Of a stretch of 64,000 bases of DNA, positions 33,407 through 45,320 are shown in pieces (position 1 is the stretch's first letter; every line of letters begins with the position of its first letter). Position numbers and translations under genes: made by a program. Where the stretch lies: contig NW_015622543.1 of the NCBI RefSeq assembly GCF_000835495.1, positions 5,692,619-5,756,618 on the forward strand. The letters are read 5' to 3'. This DNA comes from Cladophialophora immunda. Lineage: Eukaryota > Ascomycota > Eurotiomycetes > Chaetothyriales > Herpotrichiellaceae. The notes below the pieces were generated by a model. The model ran no database searches and was not told the DNA's origin. It saw only the letters and a list, made by a program, of their open reading frames with translations.

Positions 33407-36400
33407 TTAGGAGAAGTCATCCATAGCCCTATCAACCAACTGGACGCCGTGGGCCTGACCACTTGCCGTAGGGTGATTCGAAGTTGCGTCCTCACTCAGG
33501 CCGCCACTATTAACACCGGAGTTGGCAAGTCGTCGGCTCAGACTCCCTGAAACGGCAGACCTTGACACACCAACCGGCTTGCGGTCGCTCGTGGCTGCAA
33601 CTCTTTTTAGTGATCCTGGCCGGGATCCTGCATTCGAAGCTGTAGATACAGGAACAGGGGAAGTATCGGATTCCTGATCATGATCGTCATCGTCTAGTGG
33701 TGGAGGAATGTGCGGGCCCGGCCCTCCTCCACTAAATGTACCAGGTAGGTTCAGGCTCGCACTTGTTATCGAATCTGGTGAAGAGAGCATATGATCTTGC
33801 CCGTGGCTTTGGCCGTTGGTGGTGACTGAGCTTGAGGATGCACCCTCAGGGTTTCTTGCCGTTGGTGGGGTAGTTGCGTTCCTCTCTACGGCACTCTGAT
33901 TCCGTGCCTGGATGGGCGAGGACTCGTTGCTTCCAGGAACTTCGAGACTCCCTCGTTTCGTGGCAGACGGCAAGCCCACACTACTCACGCTTCGCCCATG
34001 ACTCCCATCAGGCCTGGGACTCGCTACGACGGGAAACCGACCGATGCTCCCATCCGTGCTCTTATCTCGCCTATGTCGATTCGTGGGTGCTGGGGACTTT
34101 TCTCGCTGTCGCTGTTCTCTCTGCTCCGTGATAGCCCGTGCGCGAGCTTCCATATTCGCTCGTCGAGAGCTCTCATCTGTAGTGCTGACGGCACGCTGGC
34201 GGTGGGAGAGACTGTTTGATCCCGAAAGGGTGGATGATTGCCGCTTGAGTTCACCGAAGATCGCTTCTTTATGGTCGAATAGGTCACGGATCAGGCGATA
34301 TGCATGGCGCTCTTCTAGTGTCAGGGAATTCTCGGTCCGTGGGCGTAAGATACATGGAGCTAGGACGTTGGCAAGTGCTGAAACATACGCTTCGTCCGCG
34401 GACGTCAGGTCAATTAGACGGGTGAAATGTGTCGCTATGGCGTCGAGAGTGGCAATATTGTTGAGACGAAGTTGACCAAGGGTAGATTGTAAGACCTTTA
34501 TCCTCGGCAAGGCGTCGACAGAGTCGGTTGAGATTGGGTTTGGAATTGCATCGGATGTCGTCGCGTAGATCGTCTTGATGATCTCGTACACTTGAGAAGA
34601 GACAAGGGAATCTGCTAAGAGTCAGTGCTTCATTCCTTTTCACAGGATATCGGGTAAACACACCTGGCAACTCAAGAAGGTACAACTTCAATACACTCGC
34701 GATGATAGGCATCTCATATTTCTCGAGGATCTCTCGGGCCACTGGCGCGCCATTGTTGACTTGATTGCGCAGGTGGTGGGTAGCTGCCAGAGGAACATCC
34801 ACAAGCCATATATTCCGTCTGGCTTCGTCTCCCTCCAAATCGGGGTAATGATTATCGAGGAATGTTAGTATGGAAGTGACAATGATAGGCACTCTCTTCC
34901 GATCCGCTCGCGCTCGGGCTTCCAAGTCAACCCCAAAGGTCTGGTCGTCCACGCTTCCGTAGTAATTTTCGTACGGTGTGACTTTGGGGACGAATGCGCC
35001 TGTTCGGTAATTCTCAAGCAGATATCGCAAGTCTCCCAACGGCTGGATAGTTTCCTGGTATAGCATCATGTGGTCAACCTGGCTCTGGAAAGATGGTATA
35101 CTATTGCTGATGGCGCCCGAAAAGTCCAGGATCACAGACTTGATGGCTTTCAGACGATCTGTTTCGCATCGCTCGAGGAATTTGAGATGATCCATCATCG
35201 ATTCTTCGAGGTTACATCTCAACAGATCCAGTCTCCGAACGGAGGCTTTGTATTTCTCGTCCGCTTCTCGAGCCTCACGCTTCAGCCGATCAGCCTGCGT
35301 CTCATTGGGAAACGGGTTGTTCAAGGGATTCCAGCTCTGCAAGGTCTCGGTGATATTTCCAACCGTTGGCGACTCCAAGAGTCCATCTGCCGACGCCCCT
35401 GTCGTCGATCTGCTCAACGGCTTCCTCCTCTCAGGCACACCCGTTATTTGGAAAGTCCGCGGCTTCCACTGATATTTCATTCTGGAACTATTGGCGAATG
35501 TGTTGCCCATGTTTCCTATCAGACGCAAGAATCCACGATCAATCAGATCTTGTCCAATCTTCTCTGCGTACCCGACGCTCGATGCCTTCATGTATTTCTG
35601 GATGTAATCGGTGATATCCGTGCCTGCGGAGACATTTTGATACACGCCGAGTATAGGGACCTTGTGTTCGCCTAGGGGAATCTTCTCGAGCATATCGGTA
35701 AGAAGCGACTTCAGCTTTTCGGGCGGGTAAGTTTCGTCACCAATCTCGACCGGTAAGTCTTCGATTTCATCTTCTGGAAGGACAATCTTGGGCGGCGGTG
35801 GACTCTGTGGCTTAGGACTCTCCTTAGCTGGCCCGGCGAATGCCATCTTGTTTTCTTCTTCGAGATCCTCGACCAATCTGCACTTGTTGAAGTACTGGCT
35901 TCTTAACTTCTTGACCACTTCTGCTTGCTTATCGTGGGCTTTGATCTTCGCCTGTAGGTCGTCCTGCGAATTTTGTATCCGTGTAGCGTGTGAATCGCAC
36001 CATCGCGAGAAGGGGTTTACGACGAGTTCGCGGATGTTGTCAGCGATTTTGCGGTGGTTTTTGGAGGCCTCGACCATCTCGCCTCGGACGCCCTCGTATG
36101 CCTTCAAAAGAGGAGACGGTCAGCAAAGATGTTGAATTGGAGCCCGCGATGGATCCCTACCTTTCTTGTACTCGCACCATCGTCTCTTGCAAACCCGCCC
36201 GTCATCCGATCAATGCTCGGGGCGATATCTCCCAGGCGGTCGCTATACATTTCTTCTGCATCTGCTCTCATGCTCGCAATTGTGAGCACTTGCTGGTTCT
36301 CCACCACGCCCTGTTGAAGCTTCTGAAAGAGTACCCCCAACCCTCCAGCATAGTCGGCGGACCAGAATGAATCCGTGAAGCCGGGCACCTTTGGCCTCCC

Positions 36401-36424
36401 AGCGGGAGGATTCTCGGACCCCAT
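33407..36424 (-). CDS. F-BAR / DEP / RhoGAP protein, Rgd2 type, three exons
   Basis: Exons 36424-36161, 36101-34664 and 34611-33407 join to 968 residues through a 59-nt and a 52-nt intron. Exon 1 opens with FTDSFWSADYAGGLGVLFQK, the FCH start of an F-BAR domain, which continues in exon 2 (AYEGVRGEMVEASKNHRKIA). A DEP domain follows (around ILGVYQNVSAGTDITDYIQK and LIDRGFLRLIGNMGNTF), then the RhoGAP domain (FGVDLEARARADRKRVPIIV, completed across intron 2 as YLLELPDSLVSSQVYE). The order matches yeast Rgd2, a Cdc42/Rho5 GAP. The Ser-rich C-terminus of about 300 residues is probably disordered and phosphorylated. Where RhoGAPs usually have GIFRxSG, this protein reads NIWLVDVP, so the catalytic Arg finger is not visible at that place. 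Confidence 0.88.
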
Positions 36425-37512
36425 CTGTGATGATTGACGCTCGAAGGAATCCAATCAATCGCTTGCTCAGAAGAAAGACGTCGCTTCACGCTGGTAAATT
36501 CCCACAGAAACAGTCTTGTGAGGCGCAGGCGCAGGTGCGCTGAATTGATCGTAGGTGCGGACGGCGGAAGCCCACCAGCTGGGGAGGATGTGTAGTTACG
36601 CGGTTTGTACAACGGGACCGCGAGCGCGCCTGAGACCGGAGAATGCTACCACCGTCGTAAAGGGAAGAATCAGAGGTGATGGAGGGATCTAAGGACAGCT
36701 AAGGGACATGGTAAGCGTATTGTTGAGCGACTGCAATAAATTCATTGCACTTAGGCTGAATCTGAAACGGAAATTGAAGATGCAGTCTGGGGCCAGGAAT
36801 AGCACCTGCTGGCCTTCTGAAACATCATTGAGCGGGGACGAGCGCCACAGGCTCGCGCCAGGTGCTCCAGGTGCACCAGCCAGCTGATCCTCCAGGCCTT
36901 TGCCCACAACGCTTTCTCTCCAAAGCCTAAAGGGGGCCCGCCACATGTCAGGTAATCCGTACGAGGTACTCGGTACTCCTGAATGCTTAACGTCCACCAA
37001 GCTTTTCGCCTCATGGGAGCCATGGCCCTCGTTGACTACTCCGTACTACTTGGAACTATTGCTCCTGATCCCCCCTGTCCCGCCATTGCTGCTGACCGCC
37101 AGTACATAGCCTCTCCCTCTGTTCCGGGATGATTATAGACCTTGGTACCTTCTTCGTCACCGCGTGGCACTCGCGCTCGGCACGTGCTGGGGGAATAATC
37201 ATATTTCATTTTCGTAGCGAATAATCGAACCGGCAGTCCATAAAAGATAGTAGCCTTCTTCATTCTCCCTTCGAGCTCGATGCAAACACTGAATCCTGCC
37301 GGGCATTTCGACATCGAGTGACTTGTGGACAATAAACCCTTTCCTTTTCTTTGCTTTCATCTATTGTCCGGTCGGCAATCCCAGCTTTGCTTTCCCGTTC
37401 CAGCATGTGCTCAAAATCGCCTCATTCCCCGCGTCGGAGACTGCGGCGGAGTAAACGACGACATGACTGGCATTGGTCTCCCTAGTGCGGTGAAGAAGTC
37501 ATCGACGGTTAG
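36425..37512. other. Intergenic stretch (promoter of the RhoGAP gene)
   Basis: About 1.1 kb between two minus-strand genes. It holds the RhoGAP promoter and the pyruvate kinase 3' flank. No gene is supported. Confidence 0.55.
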
Positions 37513-39426
37513 TCAGTCCTTGAGACCCAAGTCTTCCTCCGCAGGTACAACACGAATGGTGTTGGTGTGACCTTGGCCACCTCTCCAGCCCTGAACGCAA
37601 ACCACGCTGTCGCCTTTGGCCAGAACACCAAGCTTGATCGCCGAAGCAATGCCCCATTTCAATCGTCTGTCCACATCCTGTTGCCAGTCGACTCCTCGGA
37701 AGTCGGGCTTCGGTTCCGGGAATAGGAATGGATACACTCCACGGTACAGGTGAGCATAGCGTGAAGCAATGGCGTTGCGTGTCACCATGATGATAGGGCA
37801 CACTGGTCGGTATTTGGAGAGGAGGCGTGCCGAAGAACCACTAGTCGTAGAGTGTCAATCAAAGAAACCCGAAGCTGGAGCTTAGGTAAACTTACCTGGT
37901 TGTCAATACAAGAATGGCACCGGCGTTCAGTTCCATGCTTGCGCCCACAGCAGAAATCGCAATGGATTCCACCGTCTCAATAGGACGAGGGCAGCTTGTC
38001 CTCAACTCGTCAAACACGTTGGCGTAGGGGATTGCAACCTCGGCCAACAAGCATGTTTCGTGCATCATGGCGACGGCTTCCTTGGGATAGTCGCCTTTGG
38101 CAGTTTCACCAGACAGCATCACACAGTCGGCTCCATCGAGAACAGCATTGGCAACGTCAGAAACTTCGGCTCGGGTAGGGCGAGGATTCTTGGTCATGGA
38201 CTCCAACATCTGTGTCGCACAAATGACGGGTTTGCCCTTCATGTTACACTTGGCGATCATCATCTTTTGGGCAATGAAGACCTTTGCGGCCGGAATCTCA
38301 ATGCCCAAGTCACCACGTGCAACCATGACACCGTCAGTCTCGGCGAGAATCTCGTCGAAGTTGTTCATTCCCTGCTGGTTCTCAATCTTCGCAATGATCT
38401 GGATCTCCTTGCCTTTGTCGCCCAGGACCCGTCGAATATGCTTGATATCATCTCCTCGTCGGATGAAGGAGGCAAAGATCATGTCGACGCCGTTCTTGAC
38501 ACCAAACTCCAGGTCGGCAATATCCTTCTTGGACAAGGGGGGAAGATCGACGTCTGTGCCAGGGAGGTTGACCCCCTTCCTGGAGGAGATCTGTCCATCG
38601 TTGAGCGCTCGCACACGAAGAGTCTTGTCATCGATTATCTTGGTGACTTCAAAGGATTGAATGCCGTCGTCGACGTAGATCAACTTGCCGACATCAATCA
38701 CCTTGGTGATGTTCTTGTAGTCGACGTATCTGACAGAAATTAGACCTGCTGAAGCAGCTCAGAAGGTTCGAACTTACAGATTCTTGTCGTCGCTGGCGGT
38801 CTGATATTTGTCGTCAGTCGTGATGTTCAGCTCAAGGCCTGCCTTGATGGAAATGTCCGCGTCCCCAGGGGTGTTTCCTGTTCGGATCTCTGGTCCTTTC
38901 TTGAAGATATTCAGCTTTGGTCTTTCAGATAAAGGATATAGCTCCACTCACGGTGTCGAGGGCGATGGCAACGGGCCGACCTGGGTAGTCTTTGGCCGAC
39001 TTTCTGGTGTTGTCAATGACAGATTGGTGGTACTGCACAGCATTAGCTACTCCTACTTCTCTTGCAAGGTGTGCTGTATACCTCATAAGAGCCGTGGGAG
39101 AAGTTCATGCGGACAACATTGAGACCAGCTGCGATCCATTCAGTATTGCTGCCCCTCCTTTTTGAAGCGGTGTCCGTTTTCACATACCCTTCCTCAGCAT
39201 AGTAATCTTGTCAGCAGAATTGGTCTTGGGACCTGTCAGAGAAGATCTCAATTAGCTTTCATTGTCTCGGTGGTGGTGGTGGTCGTTGCTGCTTGCAAGG
39301 AAACTTACCAATGGTGCAAATGATACTGGTCCGTCGGTGATTCTTCTTGGGCAAGTAGTCGATGTTGAGGTTGCACTGCCATTCCAGCTTGGTGCGGTTG
39401 GCGAGATGGTCCAAAGCGTCACCCAT
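37513..39426 (-). CDS. pkiA: Pyruvate kinase, seven exons
   Basis: Exons 39426-39309, 39232-39188, 39128-39082, 39032-38952, 38899-38778, 38729-37896 and 37840-37513 join without a frame break to 524 residues, close to other fungal pyruvate kinases. The enzyme makes pyruvate and ATP from phosphoenolpyruvate and ADP in cytosolic glycolysis. Visible landmarks are [36 protein letters not shown] with the substrate-binding Arg, [30 protein letters not shown] with the catalytic Lys, [26 protein letters not shown] and [10 protein letters not shown]. The C-terminal allosteric domain ends in [14 protein letters not shown]. Four very short 5' exons are typical of strongly expressed fungal glycolytic genes. 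Homology is unmistakable; the symbol follows Aspergillus usage. Confidence 0.97.
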
Positions 39427-40301
39427 TTTGCTCAATTGATCTGGGTATACAGTTCAAGCGGTGAGGGTTGGGCGAAGAACGCAGGAATGCAAGTGTCTCT
39501 CAAAGAGCGGTAGTCGGCCGCCGAAGGACTAAAAGTCAAGTAGAGAGACTCCGTTAGTCACAGAAGTAGCAAACACAGTATACAGTCAGTGAGTCCTGTC
39601 GCAGGTGACAAGACACTTACTGTTGACTCGAGGAGGTATACAGTAGCAAGAGGTTCAGGAGGTAAATGAATGAATAGCGGTTGAAGGTATCACCGCTCAG
39701 CAAAAAAAATATGGCAGCCGCTCGCGACGGGCAACGGTTGAACTCAACCCAGCCTAGTTACCAGCTGGGCCGCAAGGTTGAATAAGAATGGAGCTCTCAC
39801 GTCACGCTTATCAGAGCTGGACGACGGGGGTGACAGCACTCCCACGCTGTAAATATCAGGCGAATTATAGGCTAATGAAATTCAGTAACTGCGAATGGGG
39901 GAGACTATTGAGATGGCACGGATGGTTGGCGCCGGACATGAATGCGATGGGGAGGCATGGGAGGGCCATCTGGGCCCCATTGAAACCTTGCGGGAGAGCT
40001 GAAGAGAGGGGCCGCCAGCTTCAAAGTTGCAGCAAGTGAGGGGCAGAGTCGCAGCCAAATGCTGATAAGATACGCGACTGTCGGATTCGCAACAATGTTA
40101 TTCCGAGTCTGCCCTGCCGCGTCGCTGCCCGGTGGACAACTGCCCACTGTGCTGCTCGGGTGACCTCTGCGCATCTCGAACTCCGCCTGCGCCTTAAACA
40201 TCACATGTGAACAACAGGCAGGCTTGATTTCCGTCTTCTTCCACACCTGCAGCTCCCTCTCTGTCCAAGATCACTGCACAATCTTCCCAGTCTTCGTCGC
40301 C
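39427..40301. other. Divergent promoter region of pyruvate kinase and the DUF1748 gene
   Basis: 875 bp separate the two start codons. The pyruvate kinase leader with its own intron takes up the left part. Nothing else coding is seen. Confidence 0.6.
39530..39620 (-). other. Probable 5'-leader intron of pyruvate kinase
   Basis: Upstream of the pyruvate kinase ATG the minus strand has a consensus donor GTAAGTGTC at 39620 and an acceptor ending ACTTTTAG at 39530, 91 nt apart, with CTGAC-like branch sequence inside. A leader intron is plausible for a highly expressed gene but is inferred from consensus sites only. Confidence 0.55.
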
Positions 40302-40802
40302 ATGGTGGTAAGTTTCCATCAATCGCATTAGACCTCAGAATATGTGAGCCGACAACATGCATAGCTCGGACGCCTAACCCACTACGCCTTTGACGCCGTC
40401 CTGATCTCCGCCTGTCTCGCGGGTATCAAGAGAAGCACTGGTCTCACGTACGTACACCGGCACCCGAGGCCTCTCCGTCGCTCCCTCTTTCCCTTCTGTT
40501 GGATCGAGTGATCCCTTCAGTGGATGAATTGGGGTGAACGCGAGGCCACACCCGAGATACGAATGCCGCAAAATAGTCCCACAGTCCTCCCCTTTATCCA
40601 GCTCCATTTCTCATTCTTGTATCTCAAGCTCTCTGATTCTGATATCTGACACAACAGACCAACCAGTGTCAAAGCCTCGTCACTCGGCGAAAGCAAAGAA
40701 CTGCAGACCTGGGTCGACCGCTATCTTGGAGTGGGCGAATGGGTGATGGATCAGAGTGTGGCCTTTATGGGCAGTAGCAGTTGGTTTGAGCGGAGGCGAT
40801 GA
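40302..40802 (+). CDS. DUF1748 family small protein, three exons
   Basis: Exons 40302-40307 (only ATG GTG), 40365-40447 and 40658-40802 join to 77 residues starting MVLGRLTHYAFDAVLISACL and continuing AGIKRSTGLTPTSVK. The introns are 57 and 210 nt with GTAAGT and GTACGT donors. The short hydrophobic N-terminal helix (HYAFDAVLISACLAGI) followed by KRSTGL and a conserved WVDRYLGVGEWVMDQ is the DUF1748 pattern. The yeast family member Mco10 is a small mitochondrial protein reported with ATP synthase, so a mitochondrial inner-membrane location is plausible here; I am not certain of that link. The six-base first exon makes this gene easy to miss. Confidence 0.82.
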
Positions 40803-41506
40803 AGGCGATGAAACATGAAAACACGTCTCCTGAGTGTTGGGTCATATACACGCTGTGTACAAGGAGGACTGCCCTTGTACGGTTGAAAAGCAGGAGAGGG
40901 GATGACATTTCAAGATTATACAGGAGGCTCTAAGAATCAGAGAGTAGCATGGTTATCCGGCGTCGAGGACAAGGGATGGGAACCCTCCCTACCAGGGCTA
41001 GGAAGAGATGGGACAGGAAGTGCATATCTATTTGGTCGGTTGGATTCTGCTTGGAATTCCGTGCTGCGAAACACTCAACTCCTCGGGTTATGGAATTGTT
41101 TTTGTCAGGACAAGTCCACGAGATATCGTGCTTTGTTGTTATGCTAGCTAGCCAAGGCTTCTCGGCCTACACATCGCCCAGGATTCTTGTCAAACAAAGC
41201 GAGAACATTGTTGGAGCAAAAACACCTACTCTATAAGCACACTGAGTACTCCTTGCTCGACCTCTAGAGTGATTTGAAATGTTCAAGCTCTTTTGCAATG
41301 TAGAACAACAGCAAACAAACCCGGCTCTAACCACCCATTTGCGACATAAGAAGCCGACGCTATCCGTGCTGTGAAACAATCATATCTGTCATCCAGCGTC
41401 ATATTAACAGTAGCCCATTCCTCAGCAGCCCAGCCTGTATGTAGATAGATACGCCTATCTTTCTCGAAATCCACACCGCGACATTCGCCGTTTCTTTTCC
41501 CTGTCG
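40803..41506. other. Convergent 3' region, nothing recognised
   Basis: Tails of the DUF1748 gene (plus) and the F-box gene (minus). Short frames only. Confidence 0.6.
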
Positions 41507-43173
41507 CTATCCGTGCCCTCCACGAAACGTGTCGTCGATCAACCGGTCGAGGTCGATCCTCTGGTAGAAGGATATATGGCCGTAAGGCACCCAGTACTGG
41601 GCCAATTTGTTGGGCGAGACCATGATGAGCTGGGAGGGGATGAATTCGTCTGGCACCGGATTAGCAGATTGTAAAGCACAGGCCGCCTTGAAATACGCAT
41701 GCAAATTGCCCACAGAATGGGTGGCTCAAGAAGGCGGGGGGGGGATTCGCGCCTTTTTAAAAATAGGATGGAATATACAATCTGATGCGCCGTCCGTGAA
41801 GAAAGAGGTGGAAGGCAGACTTTTGTCTCGGACTCACCATTCTGGAATCCCCTGGCGGCGACGTGGCCCCTACTCCTCACTACCCTCGAGCCTCTAAATG
41901 GCTGCTCCTCTGCGATCCTGATCAGTCCGCCTGGGCCAATGTCGTCCGCCACGAAGGTGTACTCTCCTCTCGGGACGTGTGGATCCCCCGTGAGTTTGAC
42001 CGCCTGGATGGAGCCCTTGTATATCCCTTCCTCTTCGTGCATGGCCATCATGTCGCGTTGGTATTGCGACTGTGATTGAGAGAGTTGTTCGTCTGTCTGC
42101 TGAGCAAGCACCGGCTCTTCCAGCTCGTCTTCCTCGCTCTCGGGAGGGAGCCCAATAAGCCCTCTCAAATAGGCGTCCGTGGGCCGACGCTGGGGGATTT
42201 CGGGGCCTTTCTCCGACTGCATGACCAGCAGGAATTCGCATCCGTGGCCCGCGTAATCTCCCACAAAGATGCCTTGGTAAGGCTTTTCCTTGGTTGGGGT
42301 GTACAGCGCAGGGTCGATGGTACTCCACGTAGAGACTTCTTCACCTATCCGAATCCCAAAGTGTGCCATGCCCGTTGAAAACTGACTCCAGTGCCTCAGT
42401 CGAAAGGTTGTTTGCGAAATCTGGTCGTATTTTTGCGGCTTATGCCCTGAACCCCGGAATTTATCAACGCTGGCGGCACGCACGCGAGGCATGTTGGGAA
42501 TTGTCCTCGGTGGCCAGAGATCCATGGACTTGTTCTGCAAATGTGGCGGAATGTCTCTGCTCAAGAAGAAAGAGGCGGACGTGTTGTGTCCCGGTCGCCC
42601 GACTGTCATCTTAATCTCGGCTTCCCACCAACCTTGGCGAGTATTGAAGGGGACAATGTCATGCGGCAGTTTGAGGATCGGGTCGTCCAGCCAAAGATGC
42701 ACTCGTGGATTGAAGTTGTGGATCACTACACTGGGTTCATAGGGCCAGAGAAGACCCATCGAGGGAGTCCTCTCAGCTAGCAGGCGGTATCCTTCAATGC
42801 AGCCTCGCCGTGGGTCGAAGTGGCAGATCATCACACGCCCAATATGCGGTTCATCGGAGATCCAGATCTTGTTCCGAGGGACGAACCAGTAGGGGTGATG
42901 CGTAATATACAAATCGCGGTACGACGATGAAGGGTACGGGTCCGCGGGAAAGTCTTCTGGAGGAATATTTGGGCGAAGTAGGTCGGCCCAGAGAAAGTCG
43001 TTGGAAGCCAGGCCTCGCAGCCGGCGACAAGTGCGAGAAAGTGAGACGAGCGACTGACATGGCAGATAACAGAGGACCTGAAATATGATCTCTGAAGGGA
43101 GTCGTGCCAGCGCTGCTTTCTGATGGTCGACCGAGTCGGTGGTTGTCATGGAGCTGGCATCGTCGGTCTCCAT
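41507..43173 (-). CDS. F-box protein, FBXO31-like, two exons
   Basis: Exons 43173-41838 and 41649-41507 join (GFQN then DEFIPSQLIMVSPNK), giving 492 residues. The 188-nt intron starts GTGAGTC and ends TGCCAG. The F-box lies at about residues 20-65: LPSEIIFQVLCYLPCQSLVS then RTCRRLRGLASNDFLWADLL. The rest matches the FBXO31/cyclin-D1-binding-like region seen in many fungal F-box proteins, including SYRDLYITHHPYWFVPRN, RRGCIEGYRLLAERTPS and YQGIFVGDYAGHGCEFLLV. The C-terminal exon encodes LAQYWVPYGHISFYQRIDLD. F-box proteins present substrates to SCF ubiquitin ligases; the substrate is unknown. An acidic linker around residues 345-360 is variable in the family. Confidence 0.88.
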
Positions 43174-44243
43174 TTCCTCGATGTCGTCTGCTTTATCTTG
43201 TCGGGAGAGGCCCGTTCTAAGGCCCTAGGGCTCTGCTGGCGAATTCAGTGATGTTAGCCAGCACGCAATCGCCAACATTGGATGAAGAGGGTGGAAGAGA
43301 AAGTGAATAGAAGATGGTGAAAGATCGAGAATTTGGGGAAAACCCACCACTATGCGGTCACCAACATGGATTCTCGGAGAAGCCGTCAAAAGGCTGAAGA
43401 TTGATTCCTCCATTCACCCCGCCTTTTTTGTACCATTTCCTAGCTTCCTTCTGTAGCTTTGCTTTGGGCGTTTTCGCGCTCGAGCTGACAAGCACGCGAT
43501 CTGGGAAGTGCGGAATCTGGATTGGAAGAGGCAGCTGATGGAGAACTCGAGGCCTTGACTGATCAGGAAGGTGAGAATCAAGCGGGCCACCCGTTGAAGG
43601 CCACTCGCATCGGACGCCCCGCCATGACTGGGCGTGGGTGGCAATGTCTTGTTGGAAATACGATGTGAAGGCTAGAGAAGACGGAGAGTGATATTCAGAA
43701 CATGTTATACAAGCTGTACGGAGACAGGTCGCAGCTCGCCTGCTCCAAGAGGTCGCCGGCTCGACCAAGTACAAACCCCCCACAAACGAAGTATTCTTTA
43801 CAACACTGACACCTCGGTTTTCCCCTTCGCTCGTTGAGTCCGCCGTAAGTGTGAATCCTCCTCTTCTCGTCACTGACGCCACATCTCGATCGACCCATGT
43901 TTCTGCTTTCTCAAGCTCCAAGAGAATTGATTGAAGGAGTTGTTCGTATCAAACAACTGACAAGGAGGGCGTGCTCTCTGGTCCGTCCTGGGAACCGCCA
44001 TCTCAAGTATCTTGAAGTCAGCAGAGTCTGGAAAGAGTCGATATAAAGCACGCGACAGCCACTTTCACGAACCATGAGCTGACTGGTTGCGCCCACTATT
44101 AGACCTTTGCTCTATGAAATATGCTCCTGGCAGAGGCATCCCAGCCTTAAGTCCAGGTTGGCGCTTTCTTAGCATAGACGTTGCGTCGTTGTCTCATCGA
44201 ATGCTGTTAAAACCAAGTTCTGTTCTCAGGATTATAATGACCT
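43174..44243. other. Intergenic stretch with one unresolved minus-strand frame
   Basis: The promoter of the F-box gene and the tail of the twin-CX9C gene. A minus-strand frame at 43358-43921 (about 187 codons, open further upstream, no ATG) reads like protein at its start (LELEKAETWVDRDVASVTRR) but matches no family I know. It could be an exon of an unresolved gene or a leader reading by chance. Confidence 0.4.
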
Positions 44244-45320
44244 TCAGCCCTGGTTTCTCGTCTGGGTAGCTTCCTGCTTCTGTGCCGGCGGTGACGGTGA
44301 CGATGGATCTTCTTCCCGCCATATATCCCGCTCCAATTGTTGGAGACTATAAGGCTTAATGTTCGGATCTTTGGGGGGATCTGGGATCAAAAATTTCCCA
44401 ATAACTTCGCCAAACACTCTTGTCAGAAAGACCTGCCGATTTTTCCGGTCCTCGTTCATTGTGACGCTATACTTGAAAAGATCTTCGGCGTACAAGTCCG
44501 TCAATTTCGCTTCTTGCAGGGCTGCCCTTGCCGCTAGCTCTCGCTCATGAGGCGGATATTCGTGCAGAGGCTTTTTCATCTTGTCCTCCATCGCTTTAGG
44601 CAGGGCCATTTGATCCAGTGTTGGGGCAGGTCGATTGGGGTTGAAGAGCGATGAAAGAGGCGGAATCGGCTGGTTGTTTCTTTTCGCATCATCTACCTCG
44701 GCCTCGTAGTCCATCATCCTGTGATACAACTTGTCGGCGTGCATCTGGATCTTTTCTTCATCCTCGGCAGAACTGGTTGCGCTCGTCATATACCCCAAAG
44801 CCTGCAAGAATTTGGCCTGTAGCGTATAGCAGCGATTGAACGCCTTTGTCTCCTCATGGCACATGGTCATTCTTCCGCGCAATTTGTCCGCCACATTGCC
44901 GCCCTTGAAACAGATTTGTTGCATCTCCTCCTCGAAGGCGCAGTTCTCCAGCGCAGCCTTGTGTATGGACTGGTTTCTGTCTTTTCTTGCCGAGAGCACT
45001 CTTTCCACGGGAGTCGACGTAGCTGCAGTAATCTCGTCTTGAGGAATGTAGGTCTTCCAGATGTGTTTGTATCGGCCATCTTGAAACAGCGATTCTTTGG
45101 GCAACGGTCTGTCCTGAGGAGGCTGTGCTGCATCGGGAAGAGTTTGCTCGGGCAGTTTGACGGTAGAATCGAGCTTTTCAGGCGGCTCTGACGATTCCAA
45201 AGGGGCTTCGGCTGGGACATATGGACGGGGTTGTTGCTCTTTCAAGAATTGCTTCAAGTCGTCGTCGAGGGCTTTTGCGGGATCATTTTGGTTGCTCCTC
45301 CCTCCCCAAAACCACCCCAT
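44244..45320 (-). CDS. Twin-CX9C protein with MGWFWG start, probable mitochondrial intermembrane-space protein
   Basis: A single exon of 358 residues. The only four cysteines form two CX9C motifs: C127/C137 in CAFEEEMQQIC and C154/C164 in CHEETKAFNRC, 16 residues apart. Twin CX9C motifs are the import and oxidation signature of Mia40-dependent proteins of the mitochondrial intermembrane space, which fold as two disulphide-linked helices. The N-terminus (MGWFWGGRS) and the long Pro/Glu-rich segment before the motif are unlike the small COX17/CHCHD proteins. After the motif come further charged helical segments (MHADKLYHRMMDYEAEVDD and others). Similar MGWFW proteins are widespread in Pezizomycotina and uncharacterised as far as I know. 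The location is inferred from the motif. Confidence 0.82.
   Translation of the reverse strand: MGWFWGGRSNQNDPAKALDDDLKQFLKEQQPRPYVPAEAPLESSEPPEKLDSTVKLPEQTLPDAAQPPQDRPLPKESLFQDGRYKHIWKTYIPQDEITAATSTPVERVLSARKDRNQSIHKAALENCAFEEEMQQICFKGGNVADKLRGRMTMCHEETKAFNRCYTLQAKFLQALGYMTSATSSAEDEEKIQMHADKLYHRMMDYEAEVDDAKRNNQPIPPLSSLFNPNRPAPTLDQMALPKAMEDKMKKPLHEYPPHERELAARAALQEAKLTDLYAEDLFKYSVTMNEDRKNRQVFLTRVFGEVIGKFLIPDPPKDPNIKPYSLQQLERDIWREEDPSSPSPPAQKQEATQTRNQG

Noticed and set aside
43358..43921. 187-codon minus-strand frame between the F-box and twin-CX9C genes
   Set aside because: The first part is protein-like, but there is no ATG, no family and no splice chain; not called as a gene.
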